Assembly (NCBI RefSeq): GCF_025961315.1
Contig: NZ_JAOQNK010000001.1
Location: 1,860,001-1,924,000 of the forward strand
From: Sphingobacterium kitahiroshimense
GTDB taxonomy: Bacteria > Bacteroidota > Bacteroidia > Sphingobacteriales > Sphingobacteriaceae
DNA length: 64,000 nucleotides
Direction: 5' to 3'
Positions 8,509 to 18,152 of this stretch are shown here, piece after piece. Both the position numbers and the translations under genes were made by a program. The notes below the pieces were generated by a model that had not been told where the DNA came from, made no database searches, and saw only the letters and a list, made by a program, of their open reading frames with translations. How positions within the stretch are numbered: position 1 is the stretch's first letter; each line of letters begins with the position of its first letter.

Positions 8509-9678
8509 TTAAAGTTTGATTAAACGGGCAACAAACATACTATCCGCCTTTTCATAATATCCTTTTAATACTTTATAAGAATGGAGACTATACCCCAGTT
8601 CTTTTTGAATATAAGCAATCACCTCCTCATTTTCTTTCTCAAAAACAGAACAAGTGATGTATACCAACGGTTTACCCACTTTCAAATGCAATGAAACATT
8701 TTTAGCAATTTCTTTTTGCAATGTGGCAAACTCATCGATCTTCTTTGCATTAAAATAACTAATATTTTCAGGGCTTCGACCCCAAGTTCCAGAGCCGGTG
8801 CATGGAGCATCTAAAATAACTCCATCAAAAAGCTCAACTCCCAAAATAGGCGTAGTATCTTTCGTTAAATCAACTATTTTTTTTCGATAAGCTTTTATAC
8901 CAGCCCTTTCAAAACGTTCATCTAAATTACGCAGAATGCTCATACGAACATCTGAAACCAATAAATTAGTAGTCGGATGCTTATCTAGGAACAATAAAGC
9001 CTTACCACCAGAAGCGGCACAGGCATCCCACCAATTTTCTTTCGGCAAAGCATCCATAAATTCAAGGGTCCGCTGAGAAGAAAGATCTTGCACTTCGATT
9101 ACACCATCGAGATCCTTAAACCGCTGTAGTGAAGTTCCATTTGCTAAAGCAACAGTTTGTTCCGTTATAAATTTATAGCCGATCTGTTCCGCTTCAAAAA
9201 TAGCTTTCACAAACTTTTCCTTACCTTTTCTAATCCGAATAAATAAGTCAGGTTGCAAGAATTGATTTTGTATAAAATCAACCTGATCTATCGCAGATGA
9301 AAGGTAATTTTTAAAAGGAAAAATGGTATCTAGCTCCAATAATTCTAGTTTTTTTAAAAAAGCTATTTTTTCTTCCAATGATAGGCTTAAATTCCAATCA
9401 GGTTCAAATAAAGCGACAAATGGACTTTCTGTTTCACATAAGTACTCCGCAATGATTAATCTTTTTTGTTGAGAAAGCTGCGTTGCCCCCTTACCCAATC
9501 GAAAATAATTATAACACAACCGGGAAGTCCATTTTCTGTCCTTTGATCCCATTTGCTTATTAATTTTAAAAAATGAAGTTAGATAACGAGCAAACGGCTC
9601 ATTCCCTTCATAACCATCCATTGCTCTTTCAAAATTACGAATTTGCTGCTGTACTCTTTTTTCACTAAAATCACTCAT
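8509..9678 (-). CDS. RsmB/NOP-family RNA (cytosine-5) methyltransferase
   Basis: SAM-dependent m5C RNA methyltransferase. Motif IV with its cysteine is seen in LDAPCTGSGTWGRSPE, and the catalytic motif VI cysteine in VYITCSVFEKENEEVI. The SAM-binding region WDACAASGGKALLF is at about residue 220. The 389 residues include a helical N-terminal part as in RsmB. The target (16S C967 or another site) cannot be fixed from sequence. Its start lies 2 bases after the lipoprotein gene's stop, so it is cotranscribed with that gene and perhaps with guaA. Confidence 0.88.
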   Translation of the reverse strand: MSDFSEKRVQQQIRNFERAMDGYEGNEPFARYLTSFFKINKQMGSKDRKWTSRLCYNYFRLGKGATQLSQQKRLIIAEYLCETESPFVALFEPDWNLSLSLEEKIAFLKKLELLELDTIFPFKNYLSSAIDQVDFIQNQFLQPDLFIRIRKGKEKFVKAIFEAEQIGYKFITEQTVALANGTSLQRFKDLDGVIEVQDLSSQRTLEFMDALPKENWWDACAASGGKALLFLDKHPTTNLLVSDVRMSILRNLDERFERAGIKAYRKKIVDLTKDTTPILGVELFDGVILDAPCTGSGTWGRSPENISYFNAKKIDEFATLQKEIAKNVSLHLKVGKPLVYITCSVFEKENEEVIAYIQKELGYSLHSYKVLKGYYEKADSMFVARLIKL

Positions 9679-9680
9679 CT

Positions 9681-10970
9681 TTACTTCCTATCAAAACTAT
9701 TATTACGATACACCATAAATCGAACCCCTCTATTTACATATCCCCACTCAGGAAAGTAATCAAAACTAAAATCACTATTTATTCCAGAATAGGTTTCCTT
9801 AACCAAATGTTGCGCGTAGTCATCGCCATACTTAGCAATTAAGCCCCCAAAATAAATAGCGGCATCGTAACCTTTATAAGAAAAATCTGATGGAATTACC
9901 TGAAACTTATTCTTATACTTTTGATTAAATCGTCTTGTTCGCTCAGCATTTTCATCCACTAATGTTGATGTCGTCACGGTCAACTCATAACGATCAATAT
10001 TCGTGTAATCTTCAAAAGATAATTTTGCCCAATTTGGGTGACCATACAATTTAAAAGCATAACCCGACTCACTGCTTTGCACGTCCATATTTGCTAATAA
10101 TGCTCTAATCTGATTTCTATTTGTAGTACCACAGACAATATGATTAGTCCCAGCAACAACTAAGTTTTCGTTTAATTCAGCTATAGAAGTCACAACTTTT
10201 ATTTGCAGACTTTTATTATAACCCAATGCCTCTGATGCAAAGTTATCCAAAAACTGTTTACTATCACCATCTTGTATATTGTAAACCAAAACAACGTCGC
10301 CGTAAGCATATTGCTTGGCTACATGCTTCGCCATAATTTCAGAGTGAGCACGAATAGAAGGTGTTAAAGACACTAAATTGGGAATCGCAAACTCGGAAGC
10401 CAAAGTTGCCGCTAAAGGTGAAATTTGTAAAATATTTTTCTCTTTAAAGGCTTGTGAAAATGCTCTAATCTCTTTTGGATAAACAGGTCCTACAATTAAA
10501 TTGGCATTTTTTATAGACGCTGAAGCAGCTAAAGATGTGTTTCTAAAATTATCATCTTCAGAATCTATAACCTTTAAACTAAATTTACTTCCTTTTTCAC
10601 CCAATTCTTCCAAGCCAAGTTGAAACCCTTGATAAAAATCCAACGCTAAAGCCGATCTTTTAACGTCTTCAGCCGTGGGACGCATACCTGCGATACGGTT
10701 TAATTGAAAAGGTAAGAGAAGAGCAATTGATTTTTGATTTTTAAGGCTTTCACTCGCTTTAGCAGCTTCGAGTTTTCTGGCATCTTCAGCCTGTTCAGCA
10801 GCAGTTTTACCACTATTATTAGAAACAGTACCCTGCTCACCTTTACTAGAAGGTGAGCGAAGTACGCCTGTTTTTTTTGTCGTACAGCTTGCAAGACTTA
10901 AAGCCAATGCTACTGCAAGAGCAATTTTATTCCCACTCAATCGTCGCTGGTGGTTTTGAACTGATATCAT
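9681..10970 (-). CDS. periplasmic-binding-like lipoprotein (LivK/LppC-type fold)
   Basis: A lipoprotein with hydrophobic core [12 protein letters not shown] and lipobox LASC, then a Ser/Glu/Lys-rich linker and a type I periplasmic-binding fold ([44 protein letters not shown]). Such proteins bind small ligands or, as in LpoA/LppC, regulate cell-wall synthases; which applies here is unknown. The frame is open far into guaA. The ATG at 10970 overlaps guaA by 44 bases, while a TTG at 10940 would give a neat 18-residue signal peptide (MSGNKIAL...) and only 14 bases of overlap. Either start keeps translation coupled to guaA. Confidence 0.75.
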   Translation of the reverse strand: MISVQNHQRRLSGNKIALAVALALSLASCTTKKTGVLRSPSSKGEQGTVSNNSGKTAAEQAEDARKLEAAKASESLKNQKSIALLLPFQLNRIAGMRPTAEDVKRSALALDFYQGFQLGLEELGEKGSKFSLKVIDSEDDNFRNTSLAASASIKNANLIVGPVYPKEIRAFSQAFKEKNILQISPLAATLASEFAIPNLVSLTPSIRAHSEIMAKHVAKQYAYGDVVLVYNIQDGDSKQFLDNFASEALGYNKSLQIKVVTSIAELNENLVVAGTNHIVCGTTNRNQIRALLANMDVQSSESGYAFKLYGHPNWAKLSFEDYTNIDRYELTVTTSTLVDENAERTRRFNQKYKNKFQVIPSDFSYKGYDAAIYFGGLIAKYGDDYAQHLVKETYSGINSDFSFDYFPEWGYVNRGVRFMVYRNNSFDRK

Positions 10971-12477
10971 ATACAACTCTATTAATGCCTTTGACGTGGT
11001 TGATAATTTCATTTGAAATCTTTGCCAACAAATCATAAGGTAAGTGAATCCAATCTGCAGTCATGCCGTCCAATGAACCTACAGCACGTAAACTAACAAC
11101 ATGCTCATATGTACGCTCATCGCCCATCACTCCTACAGAACGAACAGGAAGAAAAATCGTGCCAGCTTGCCAAACCTTATCATACCATCCTGCTTCTTTC
11201 AAATTACGGATGTAAATATCATCAGCTTCTTGTACAATACGTACACGATCTTCAGTGATATCTCCTAAGATACGAATAGCTAACCCTGGACCAGGAAAAG
11301 GATGTCTACCTAAAATAGCTGGATCAACACCCAATGTTTTACCAACACGTCTTACTTCGTCTTTAAATAAAGTCTTCAGAGGCTCTACTACTTTCAGCTT
11401 CATGTAGTCAGGTAAACCGCCAACATTATGATGCGATTTAATAGTCGCAGAAGGCCCCTTAACCGATACCGATTCAATGATATCTGGATAAATAGTACCT
11501 TGACCTAACCATTTTGCCTCAATACCTTCAGGTAATTCCTTTTGAATTTCTTTTGCTGCCTCATCGAATACATCGATAAAAGAATTACCGATAATTTTAC
11601 GTTTTTGTTCAGGATCAGAAACACCAGCTAAACGACCAAAAAATAATTCTTTTGCGTTTATACCTTTAATGTTAAGTCCCATGTTTTTATATGAATCCAA
11701 AACCTGTTCAAATTCACCTTTACGTAACAAACCATGATCAACAAAAATACAATGCAAATTTTTGCCAATGGCTTGATGTAATAAAACAGCTGCAACAGTA
11801 GAATCAACTCCTCCTGATAATGCCAAAATTACGTGATCGTCACCTAATTCCGCTTTCAGAGAAGCAACACTTGTTTCAGCAAAAGCATCTGGAGTCCACT
11901 CTTGAGCACATCCACAGATCTCCACAACAAAGTTTTTCAATAAAACTACACCATCTGTACTGTGGGTCACCTCTGGATGAAATTGAATACCAAAAGTTCT
12001 TGTACCGATAATGTGATAAGCTGCTACACGTACTTTATCTGTACTTGCGATAATTTCAAAGTTTGAAGGAACTTCTTTAATAGTATCACCATGAGACATC
12101 CATACTTGAGACTGAACCGGTACACCCGCTAATAATTCATTCTCAGCATTCACAAATTGCAAATTAGCACGTCCATATTCACGGATTTCCGAAGGTAATA
12201 CTTCACCTCCTGATTTTTGAGCGATATATTGTGCACCATAACAAACACCTAATAAAGGAAAACGCTCTTGAATTGATTTAAAATCAATTTGAGGAGCTTC
12301 CTCTTGTCTTACTGAATATGGACTTCCCGAAAGGATTACTCCCTTTACAGTCTCGTCAAATTCAGGTAATTTGTTAAATGGGTGAATTTCACAATACACA
12401 TTAAGTTCTCTTACACGACGCGCGATTAATTGCGTGTATTGCGAACCAAAGTCAAGAATTATAATTTTTTCTGGCAT
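10927..12477 (-). CDS. guaA: GMP synthase (glutamine-hydrolysing)
   Basis: Converts XMP, ATP and glutamine to GMP. It has a class I amidotransferase domain with the nucleophile in [10 protein letters not shown] and the His/Glu pair in [10 protein letters not shown]. The ATP-pyrophosphatase domain carries the P-loop [11 protein letters not shown] (about residue 225), and the C-terminal dimerisation domain ends with the typical KPPATIEWE. The 516 residues are of normal length. A TAACTTTG promoter element stops only 4 bases before the ATG, so the mRNA probably has almost no leader. Its 3' end overlaps the following lipoprotein gene. Confidence 0.98.
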   Translation of the reverse strand: MPEKIIILDFGSQYTQLIARRVRELNVYCEIHPFNKLPEFDETVKGVILSGSPYSVRQEEAPQIDFKSIQERFPLLGVCYGAQYIAQKSGGEVLPSEIREYGRANLQFVNAENELLAGVPVQSQVWMSHGDTIKEVPSNFEIIASTDKVRVAAYHIIGTRTFGIQFHPEVTHSTDGVVLLKNFVVEICGCAQEWTPDAFAETSVASLKAELGDDHVILALSGGVDSTVAAVLLHQAIGKNLHCIFVDHGLLRKGEFEQVLDSYKNMGLNIKGINAKELFFGRLAGVSDPEQKRKIIGNSFIDVFDEAAKEIQKELPEGIEAKWLGQGTIYPDIIESVSVKGPSATIKSHHNVGGLPDYMKLKVVEPLKTLFKDEVRRVGKTLGVDPAILGRHPFPGPGLAIRILGDITEDRVRIVQEADDIYIRNLKEAGWYDKVWQAGTIFLPVRSVGVMGDERTYEHVVSLRAVGSLDGMTADWIHLPYDLLAKISNEIINHVKGINRVVYDISSKPPATIEWE

Positions 12478-12481
12478 GGCG

Positions 12482-12489
12482 CAAAGTTA
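12482..12489 (-). promoter_or_regulatory. -7 element of guaA, 4 bases from the start codon
   Basis: TAACTTTG on the minus strand. A TTTC lies 21 bases further upstream as a weak -33 box. Transcription would begin at or next to the guaA ATG. Confidence 0.6.
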
Positions 12490-12614
12490 CGCATTTGATA
12501 TGAATTTATTGAAAGGAAATTTGACTTAAATCTTCTCAAAATACTCATTCTGTATAAAACACACCCTATTTTTATTGCAAAAAAATAACAGCTTTTGATC
12601 AGGCTTAAATAACA

Positions 12615-13868
12615 TTAATCACTAAAACAGTTTTCCCATGCTGCTTTAAATTTTGAAGAAAATCTATAATCTTCCTTTTCCAAAGTTTCGAGTAGCTGTT
12701 TTTTTGCCTCATATTTTGTCTTGATTTTAATGTCCTGAAATAAATCTTTAGACTTATTCTCTTTCCCATCAACATGATATAAGACTGCTAGACCTACCAA
12801 AATATCAACCTCTGCAGAATCAGTAACAAGCGCCCGTTCAAACATTTCAATAGCTTTAGATAATTGATTCAATTCAAATAAAGCATAAGCATAGTTACTT
12901 AGAATCATTGTTTGATTTGGATTTTTACGTAAAACCAAATCATAATATTCAGCAGCTTTTGGATAATTATTAAGAACATCATAGGTCAGTGCCAATGCAG
13001 CATAGATATCTAGATCAGAATTTCCCAGACTAATTACTTTTAATAGGTCATTTTGCGCCTCTTGATATTTCTTTAAATCAAAAAAGATAGCATATCTATT
13101 TTCATAATAAACAGGATTATCACGATCCAATTCAATAGCTTTATCCAAATCCTTCTTTGCAGCTTCCAGTTTGTTTAGATCTTGAAATATCAAACCTCTA
13201 TTATTGTAGTACATCGCTGCTTCTGGAGATTTTTTAATTGCGTTCCCAAGAAGGTCAACAGCTCTTAAATTATCTTTTTGACGTTGATAGGCCAAGGCTC
13301 CATAAAAGTAAACATCAGCTATAAATCGAGGTTCTTTGATATCTTCTCCACTTACCATGCTATTCTCGAAAAGCTTAAATACATTTATCAATTCATCATC
13401 CTTGCGCATTTCATTAAGTAACTTCAAATAATTATTATAATAACGAGCATTATTTTTTTCCAATTGGAGTACCTTTTGATAATCAGATCTTGCCAATTCG
13501 GGTTTTAAATCAAAATAATAAGTATTACCTCTTATATCGTAAAACGAATGATTATCAGGATCTAATGCGATACCCTTCGTGGCAGTCTCAATAATAGTTG
13601 CGTTTCTTTTCAGTGCAATTAAGATGTAGCATTTCAATTCGTAATAAGCACTTATTGTTTTATCTTGAGCGATAAGCTTATCGATAAGTTTTAAAGCTTC
13701 TTCGTGCTTGTTAGATTTGTAAAGTTTCCAGACTAACTGATACATATCTTCACTAGACTTCGTTGAAGTAAAAACTTCACCCTCTACAATATTTTCGATC
13801 TCTTGTGCATCAACCACACAGCCAGTTCCTAGCATACATGCTAATAGTAGAGTACTCACTACATTCAT
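12615..13868 (-). CDS. tetratricopeptide repeat protein, exported
   Basis: A 417-residue protein with an N-terminal hydrophobic export signal ending near VVDAQ. Repeated TPR motifs follow through most of its length, for example AAMYYNNRGLIFQDLNKLEA, NPVYYENRYAIFFDLKKYQE and MILSNYAYALFELNQLSKA. It probably acts as a periplasmic or outer-membrane-associated scaffold, but no partner is evident. It is monocistronic, with 137 bases to guaA on one side and the pyrF terminator on the other. Confidence 0.85.
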   Translation of the reverse strand: MNVVSTLLLACMLGTGCVVDAQEIENIVEGEVFTSTKSSEDMYQLVWKLYKSNKHEEALKLIDKLIAQDKTISAYYELKCYILIALKRNATIIETATKGIALDPDNHSFYDIRGNTYYFDLKPELARSDYQKVLQLEKNNARYYNNYLKLLNEMRKDDELINVFKLFENSMVSGEDIKEPRFIADVYFYGALAYQRQKDNLRAVDLLGNAIKKSPEAAMYYNNRGLIFQDLNKLEAAKKDLDKAIELDRDNPVYYENRYAIFFDLKKYQEAQNDLLKVISLGNSDLDIYAALALTYDVLNNYPKAAEYYDLVLRKNPNQTMILSNYAYALFELNQLSKAIEMFERALVTDSAEVDILVGLAVLYHVDGKENKSKDLFQDIKIKTKYEAKKQLLETLEKEDYRFSSKFKAAWENCFSD

Positions 13869-13956
13869 TGTTATCTATTTTATATTTTAAATTTACAATT
13901 TCTTCTTTATGAATAATCACGATCAATCATCTAAATACATAAAATAAAATCTCCAA

Positions 13957-13992
13957 CAAAAAAGCTTCAGACCTTTCGATCTGAAGCTTTTC
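13957..13992 (-). terminator. terminator of the rluA-tlpA-pyrF operon
   Basis: Stem 13960-13971 with 13980-13991 (AAAAGCTTCAGA and complement), 8-base loop, T-run on the minus strand. Confidence 0.85.
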
Positions 13993-14012
13993 AATATGCC
14001 GATATGTAAGAA

Positions 14013-14849
14013 TTAACTAATAATTCCAGCCTTAATTAATTCGGCTTCCATCTCTTGTTGTAATTTCAAAGCCTCTTCTCTTGCTTTCTCCGCAAAATCA
14101 TGTCCTTTTGAAGCATAGATAATACCTCTTGTGCTGTTTACTAAAAGGCCACAATCCTTATTCATTCCATATTGACAGACATCTTGAAGAGAACCTCCCT
14201 GCGCTCCAACACCCGGAACTAAAAGGAAATGATCAGGAGCATGCTCACGAATCTTAATAAAACCTTCACCACGGGTCGCACCTACTACATACATCAGGTT
14301 TTCAATTGTTCCCCATGTATTCACTTTATCAATGACTTGCTCAAATAACTGCAAACCTGATTCATTCTTAAAATTTTGAAAATCCAGGCTTCCTGCATTT
14401 GATGTCAATGCCAGTACAATTGCCCATTTTCCATCAAAATCTAAAAAGGGAGTAACAGAATCATTTCCCATATATGGTGCTATCGTTATGGAATCAAAAC
14501 CTAATCCCGATTGCTTTTCATCAAAAAATGCCTGTGCATACATTTTTGATGTATTTCCGATATCACCACGTTTAGCATCAGCAATACTCAAACAATCTTT
14601 AGGTAAAGCCTCCCAAGTTTTTTGCAAAGACTGCCATCCTTTAATACCGTAACTCTCATAAAATGCGATATTCGGTTTGTATGCGACACACAAATCTGAT
14701 GTAGCATCAATAATGGCTTTATTAAAGGTATAAATTGGATCCTCCTCTGCCAGTAGATGCTCAGGTATTTTTGTAATATCTGTATCTAAACCAACACAAA
14801 GAAATGATTTTTTTATCTTAATCTGTTGAATAAGTTCTGCTCTAGTCAT
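14013..14849 (-). CDS. pyrF: orotidine 5'-phosphate decarboxylase (type 2, long form)
   Basis: Last step of UMP synthesis. The catalytic Asp/Lys region is [18 protein letters not shown], the N-terminus has LCVGLDTDI, and the phosphate-binding loop lies in [11 protein letters not shown]. At 278 residues it is the long type 2 form found in Bacteroidota, distinct from the 230-residue enteric form. It is last in an operon with the thioredoxin-like and pseudouridine synthase genes (16 bases and 0 bases between genes). Confidence 0.97.
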   Translation of the reverse strand: MTRAELIQQIKIKKSFLCVGLDTDITKIPEHLLAEEDPIYTFNKAIIDATSDLCVAYKPNIAFYESYGIKGWQSLQKTWEALPKDCLSIADAKRGDIGNTSKMYAQAFFDEKQSGLGFDSITIAPYMGNDSVTPFLDFDGKWAIVLALTSNAGSLDFQNFKNESGLQLFEQVIDKVNTWGTIENLMYVVGATRGEGFIKIREHAPDHFLLVPGVGAQGGSLQDVCQYGMNKDCGLLVNSTRGIIYASKGHDFAEKAREEALKLQQEMEAELIKAGIIS

Positions 14850-14865
14850 ACCGGTTATTCTGTAC

Positions 14866-15453
14866 TTATTTTTTTGTTAATTCAATTATAAAATCTGAAA
14901 CTTCCTGGCGAGAATAATCTGCTAAACCTTCATGTTTAGTAGCAATCTCACCATGTTTATTGATAATCAATGTCGTTGGTATAGAACCACCTAACCATTC
15001 TTTAGGAATTTGTGAATTTGGATAATAAACGGGTAGATTTAATTGTTTACCCGCCATAAATTTATTTGCCTTCTCAGATTCTCCTTCAATTTCTACAATC
15101 AGAAAAACGACTTCACTATTACCTTTCAATCGTTCATATAACGTAGCAATGGAAGGCATTTCTGCAATGCAAGGAGGACACCATGTGGCCCAAAAATTAA
15201 TGAATACAACTTTACCCTTTAGATCGTTCATATTCACGATCTCCCCTTTATCATTTTTAAAAGAAATGTTATTCTGAACAGAAATCTGCGAATCTATTTT
15301 TTCAGGTTCTTCCAATGTTGGTTTAAATAAACCAATTTTCATTAAGCCTTGTTGAAAATAAGCTCTACTTGTTGGCCACAAAAGCAAAAGAATGATAACG
15401 ACAAATACTGAATTGCCAATTATTTTTTTTGTTTTCGGATTCATGATCGGCAT
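14866..15453 (-). CDS. TlpA/ResA-like membrane-anchored thioredoxin
   Basis: A periplasm-facing thiol-disulfide oxidoreductase. It has one N-terminal membrane segment ([19 protein letters not shown]), then a thioredoxin fold with the active site [14 protein letters not shown] near residue 90 and the cis-proline region [13 protein letters not shown]. 195 residues. The ATG at 15453 abuts the stop of the preceding gene; a second ATG at 15444 (MNPKTKK) is also possible. Possible roles are cytochrome c maturation or reduction of exported proteins. Confidence 0.9.
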   Translation of the reverse strand: MPIMNPKTKKIIGNSVFVVIILLLLWPTSRAYFQQGLMKIGLFKPTLEEPEKIDSQISVQNNISFKNDKGEIVNMNDLKGKVVFINFWATWCPPCIAEMPSIATLYERLKGNSEVVFLIVEIEGESEKANKFMAGKQLNLPVYYPNSQIPKEWLGGSIPTTLIINKHGEIATKHEGLADYSRQEVSDFIIELTKK

Positions 15454-16197
15454 TTAAGAATCAAACTTTTCTAACTGTTTAAGCAAAGTCGCAAAATCCT
15501 TTGGATATGGGGCTTCAAACTCAAACTTCTTTCCGTCAATTGTAAAGTCAACATACCGGGAGTGCAAAGCAAAGCGCTTCATAATTGGTAGTTCCTCTTC
15601 ATTTTTAGCCAAAGAAAACCCACGTTTTTTAATCTGTGACAAGTATACCGGTTTTCCATGATACATATCATCTCCCACAATTGCAGCTTTCTGTGTGGCT
15701 AAGTGAATACGAATTTGATGCATACGGCCTGTAATAGGCTTACATTCGACTAAAGTATAGTGGTTAAAATAACGTATTGAATTAAAAATTGTAGTAGCCG
15801 CCTTACCTTTGGCGCGATCTATTGACACATTTTTGCTTCCTTGATTTAAAATGGGTAACTCAACTTTTAAATCCGTAAATGTATGTGTGCCTGCAATGAT
15901 AGCATGATATACCTTATTGACACGACGTCTTTCAAATTCAATAGAAACAGAACGGTAGGTCTCAGGATTTTTAGCAATCAGTAATAATCCAGAAGTTTCC
16001 TTATCTAACCGGTGACAAATCTGCGCATCTGCGTAATATTTTTTTGCTAATCGTAAAATATTGATCTCTCCTCCTTCACGCTCATCTAGCGAAGCAATGA
16101 AAGGGGGTTTATTGATAACAATCAAATTATCATCTTCAAAAACAATTAGATCGGAAAATTTTGGAAATTTAAATAAGCGAGTTTCGTTTTCTCTCAT
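15454..16197 (-). CDS. RluA-family pseudouridine synthase
   Basis: Isomerises uridine to pseudouridine in rRNA or tRNA. The catalytic aspartate motif HRLDKETSGLLLIAK is near residue 60, and GRMHQIRIHLA is the family's second signature. At 247 residues without an S4 domain it fits the short RluA/RluC-like group; the exact target base is unknown. It is first gene of the operon with the thioredoxin-like gene and pyrF. A TATTTTTG promoter element ends 4 bases before its ATG. Confidence 0.93.
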   Translation of the reverse strand: MRENETRLFKFPKFSDLIVFEDDNLIVINKPPFIASLDEREGGEINILRLAKKYYADAQICHRLDKETSGLLLIAKNPETYRSVSIEFERRRVNKVYHAIIAGTHTFTDLKVELPILNQGSKNVSIDRAKGKAATTIFNSIRYFNHYTLVECKPITGRMHQIRIHLATQKAAIVGDDMYHGKPVYLSQIKKRGFSLAKNEEELPIMKRFALHSRYVDFTIDGKKFEFEAPYPKDFATLLKQLEKFDS

Positions 16198-16201
16198 CCT
16201 G

Positions 16202-16209
16202 CAAAAATA
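16202..16209 (-). promoter_or_regulatory. -7 element of the pseudouridine synthase operon
   Basis: TATTTTTG on the minus strand, 4 bases from the start codon. No TTTG at the canonical distance upstream. Confidence 0.55.
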
Positions 16210-16294
16210 GTAAAATCAAAGCAATTTAATCTGCTAATTACCAAACTATCATTTTAAAATCAATAATTAATGACCTTAATTCAACGAATTTCTC

Positions 16295-16302
16295 TAATTT
16301 TG
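16295..16302 (+). promoter_or_regulatory. -7 element of panB
   Basis: TAATTTTG, 21 bases before the ATG at 16324. It lies inside the longer reading frame that begins at 16270, which argues that 16324 is the true start. Confidence 0.5.
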
Positions 16303-16323
16303 GTTAATTTAAACAAATCAGTA

Positions 16324-17139
16324 ATGTCTGTAAATAAAGAAATAAAACGTATCACTACAGTACAGGTACAGGAAATGAAACATCGTCATGAAAAAATCGC
16401 GATGTTAACAGGTTATGATTTCACCATGGCAAAAGCACTTGACGAAGGTGGCATCGATATCATTTTAGTAGGCGACTCCGCTGCGAACGTATTTGCAGGC
16501 TATGAAACAACACTGCCCATCACCTTAGACCAGATGATCTACCACGCGGCATCTGTTGTGAGAGGTACAACTAGAGCAATGGTTGTAGTGGATCTTCCTT
16601 TCGGCGAATATCAGGGAAGCATCGATCAAGCCTATTTATCTGCAGTACGTGTCATGAAAGAGTCGGGAGCACACGCCCTTAAATTGGAAGGTGGTCTAGA
16701 AATCATTGACAACATTAAGAAAATTATAAATGCGGGCATACCAGTTTGTGGACATCTGGGATTAACACCACAAGCAATTAATAAATTTGGAAATTTTGGT
16801 GTTCGTGCTAAAGATGATAATGAAGCCGAAAAATTAAAGGCCGATGCGCTAGCACTGCAAGAAGCAGGTTGTTTTGCCATCGTGTTGGAAAAAATACCAG
16901 CAGCACTTGCTGCCGAAGTAAGTGCAAGTTTAGCGATACCGACTATTGGTATAGGCGCTGGTAACCACTGTGACGGACAAGTTCTAGTTGTCAATGATAT
17001 GCTAGGTATGACGAAAGGCTTTAAACCTAAGTTTTTAAGACAATATGCACAATTATATCAAGAAATAACGGGAGCTGTAGGACAATATGTAGCTGATGTA
17101 AAATCAGTTAATTATCCAAATGATAATGAACAGTATTAA
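16324..17139 (+). CDS. panB: 3-methyl-2-oxobutanoate hydroxymethyltransferase
   Basis: First committed step of pantothenate synthesis, transferring a hydroxymethyl group from methylene-tetrahydrofolate to alpha-ketoisovalerate. The N-terminal KIAMLTGYDFTMAK, the metal-binding ILVGDSAANV and GGLEIIDNI, and the C-terminal PTIGIGAGNHCDGQVLV are family signatures. With the ATG at 16324 the protein begins MSVNKEIKRI and has 271 residues, the usual length. The frame stays open to 16270, but that would add an atypical 18-residue extension. Confidence 0.96.
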   Translation: MSVNKEIKRITTVQVQEMKHRHEKIAMLTGYDFTMAKALDEGGIDIILVGDSAANVFAGYETTLPITLDQMIYHAASVVRGTTRAMVVVDLPFGEYQGSIDQAYLSAVRVMKESGAHALKLEGGLEIIDNIKKIINAGIPVCGHLGLTPQAINKFGNFGVRAKDDNEAEKLKADALALQEAGCFAIVLEKIPAALAAEVSASLAIPTIGIGAGNHCDGQVLVVNDMLGMTKGFKPKFLRQYAQLYQEITGAVGQYVADVKSVNYPNDNEQY

Positions 17140-17152
17140 CATATAAACTGTC

Positions 17153-17761
17153 ATGACCAAAGTTATATTAATAGTTGGACTTATTTTATTTTTATTGTAC
17201 TACATCAGTAAAAAGCTGTCCGCGTCATTTACCGCAACCAATAGTCCAGCTATTATTGTAAAAAATGGTTATCAAAAAATAGATACATCCAAAGTTATCA
17301 TAGCAGATACATCTCAAAAGGTAATGAAAAATGTAGGCATAGGAGCAATTTTATTGATTATTATGCTTGCGCTGATAATCAAGATAAAGATTTTACTATT
17401 CCTATTTCCAATATCAATATACATGATTGGTTACCTTTTTCTTTTTAAGAATCATTTAAAGAAAACGAGCAGTCAAGTAATTTGGTATAATAAGCAAACT
17501 GAAGATGTAATCATTGAATCTATGACAAAAGACCCTTATCACTTTAATTTGTTACGAGATGTTAAGGCAGTGCAACAAATTGAATCAATCCAAAATACAA
17601 AAGGATTATTATTTGGGTACTTTAGAATAAAAACACAAAAAGAGATTATAGAGATTCCGTATTTAGTCTTTCAAAATAATCCAAGCAATTATTTGTTTTT
17701 TGATTCCCTACAAAAGAATTTTAAAATAGATATTCAGAAAAAGATATTTCCGATCATCTAA
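17153..17761 (+). CDS. predicted membrane protein, unknown function
   Basis: A 202-residue protein with an N-terminal membrane helix (VILIVGLILFLLYYI). A hydrophobic pair follows around residues 65-105 (IGAILLIIMLALIIKI, LLFLFPISIYMIGYLFLF), then a mixed C-terminal domain of about 95 residues rich in Lys, Ile and Tyr. I do not recognise the family. It starts 13 bases after panB and may be cotranscribed with it. It is followed by a terminator. Confidence 0.7.
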   Translation: MTKVILIVGLILFLLYYISKKLSASFTATNSPAIIVKNGYQKIDTSKVIIADTSQKVMKNVGIGAILLIIMLALIIKIKILLFLFPISIYMIGYLFLFKNHLKKTSSQVIWYNKQTEDVIIESMTKDPYHFNLLRDVKAVQQIESIQNTKGLLFGYFRIKTQKEIIEIPYLVFQNNPSNYLFFDSLQKNFKIDIQKKIFPII

Positions 17762-17821
17762 GACCAGTTATAAATCTGGTCTATAATGAAGATCGAAAGA
17801 GCAATTTCTTAAAATGTTTTA

Positions 17822-17862
17822 TAAAAAAAGCTTCTATCCTATTAGGTCAGAAGCTTTTTTTA
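17822..17862. terminator. bidirectional terminator
   Basis: Stem 17823-17835 with 17849-17861 (AAAAAAAGCTTCT and complement). It serves the membrane protein gene and the convergent ywbE. Confidence 0.85.
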
Positions 17863-17877
17863 TAAAACTAAAATAGG

Positions 17878-18081
17878 TTAAAAGTCATCCTCAATTATCT
17901 CTGCAACTCGACCGATCTGACCATCCATCAAGCGAACCTTGATTCCTCTATGGTGAAATGGTGCAGATGTCAGAAGATCCTTAACAATACCTTCAGTAAG
18001 TTCTCCTGATCGCTGATCTTTTTTCAAGATAATGTTAACCAACATACCAGGTTTAATCGTTGCTCTTGTTTTTCCATCCAT
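17878..18081 (-). CDS. YwbE family protein
   Basis: A 67-residue soluble protein matching the YwbE family (DUF2196), with core KPGMLVNIILKKDQRSGELTEG followed by APFHHRGIKVRL and GQIGRVAEI. A small KOW/SH3-like fold is likely. Its function is unknown in any organism as far as I know. Terminators lie on both sides, so it has its own transcript. Confidence 0.88.
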   Translation of the reverse strand: MDGKTRATIKPGMLVNIILKKDQRSGELTEGIVKDLLTSAPFHHRGIKVRLMDGQIGRVAEIIEDDF

Positions 18082-18099
18082 AATACAAATATCTAAAAA

Positions 18100-18131
18100 T
18101 AAAAAGGGTCTTACAAATTAAGTAAGACCCC
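18100..18131 (-). terminator. terminator of the dxr-rseP operon
   Basis: GGGTCTTAC at 18106-18114 pairs with GTAAGACCC at 18122-18130, with a T-run on the minus strand. Confidence 0.8.
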
Positions 18132-18152
18132 CTTGTATAAACTTAATATCCC

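Noticed and set aside
16270..16323. In-frame 18-codon extension of panB
   Set aside because: It contains the likely promoter element TAATTTTG (16295) and lengthens PanB beyond its family; the ATG at 16324 was used.
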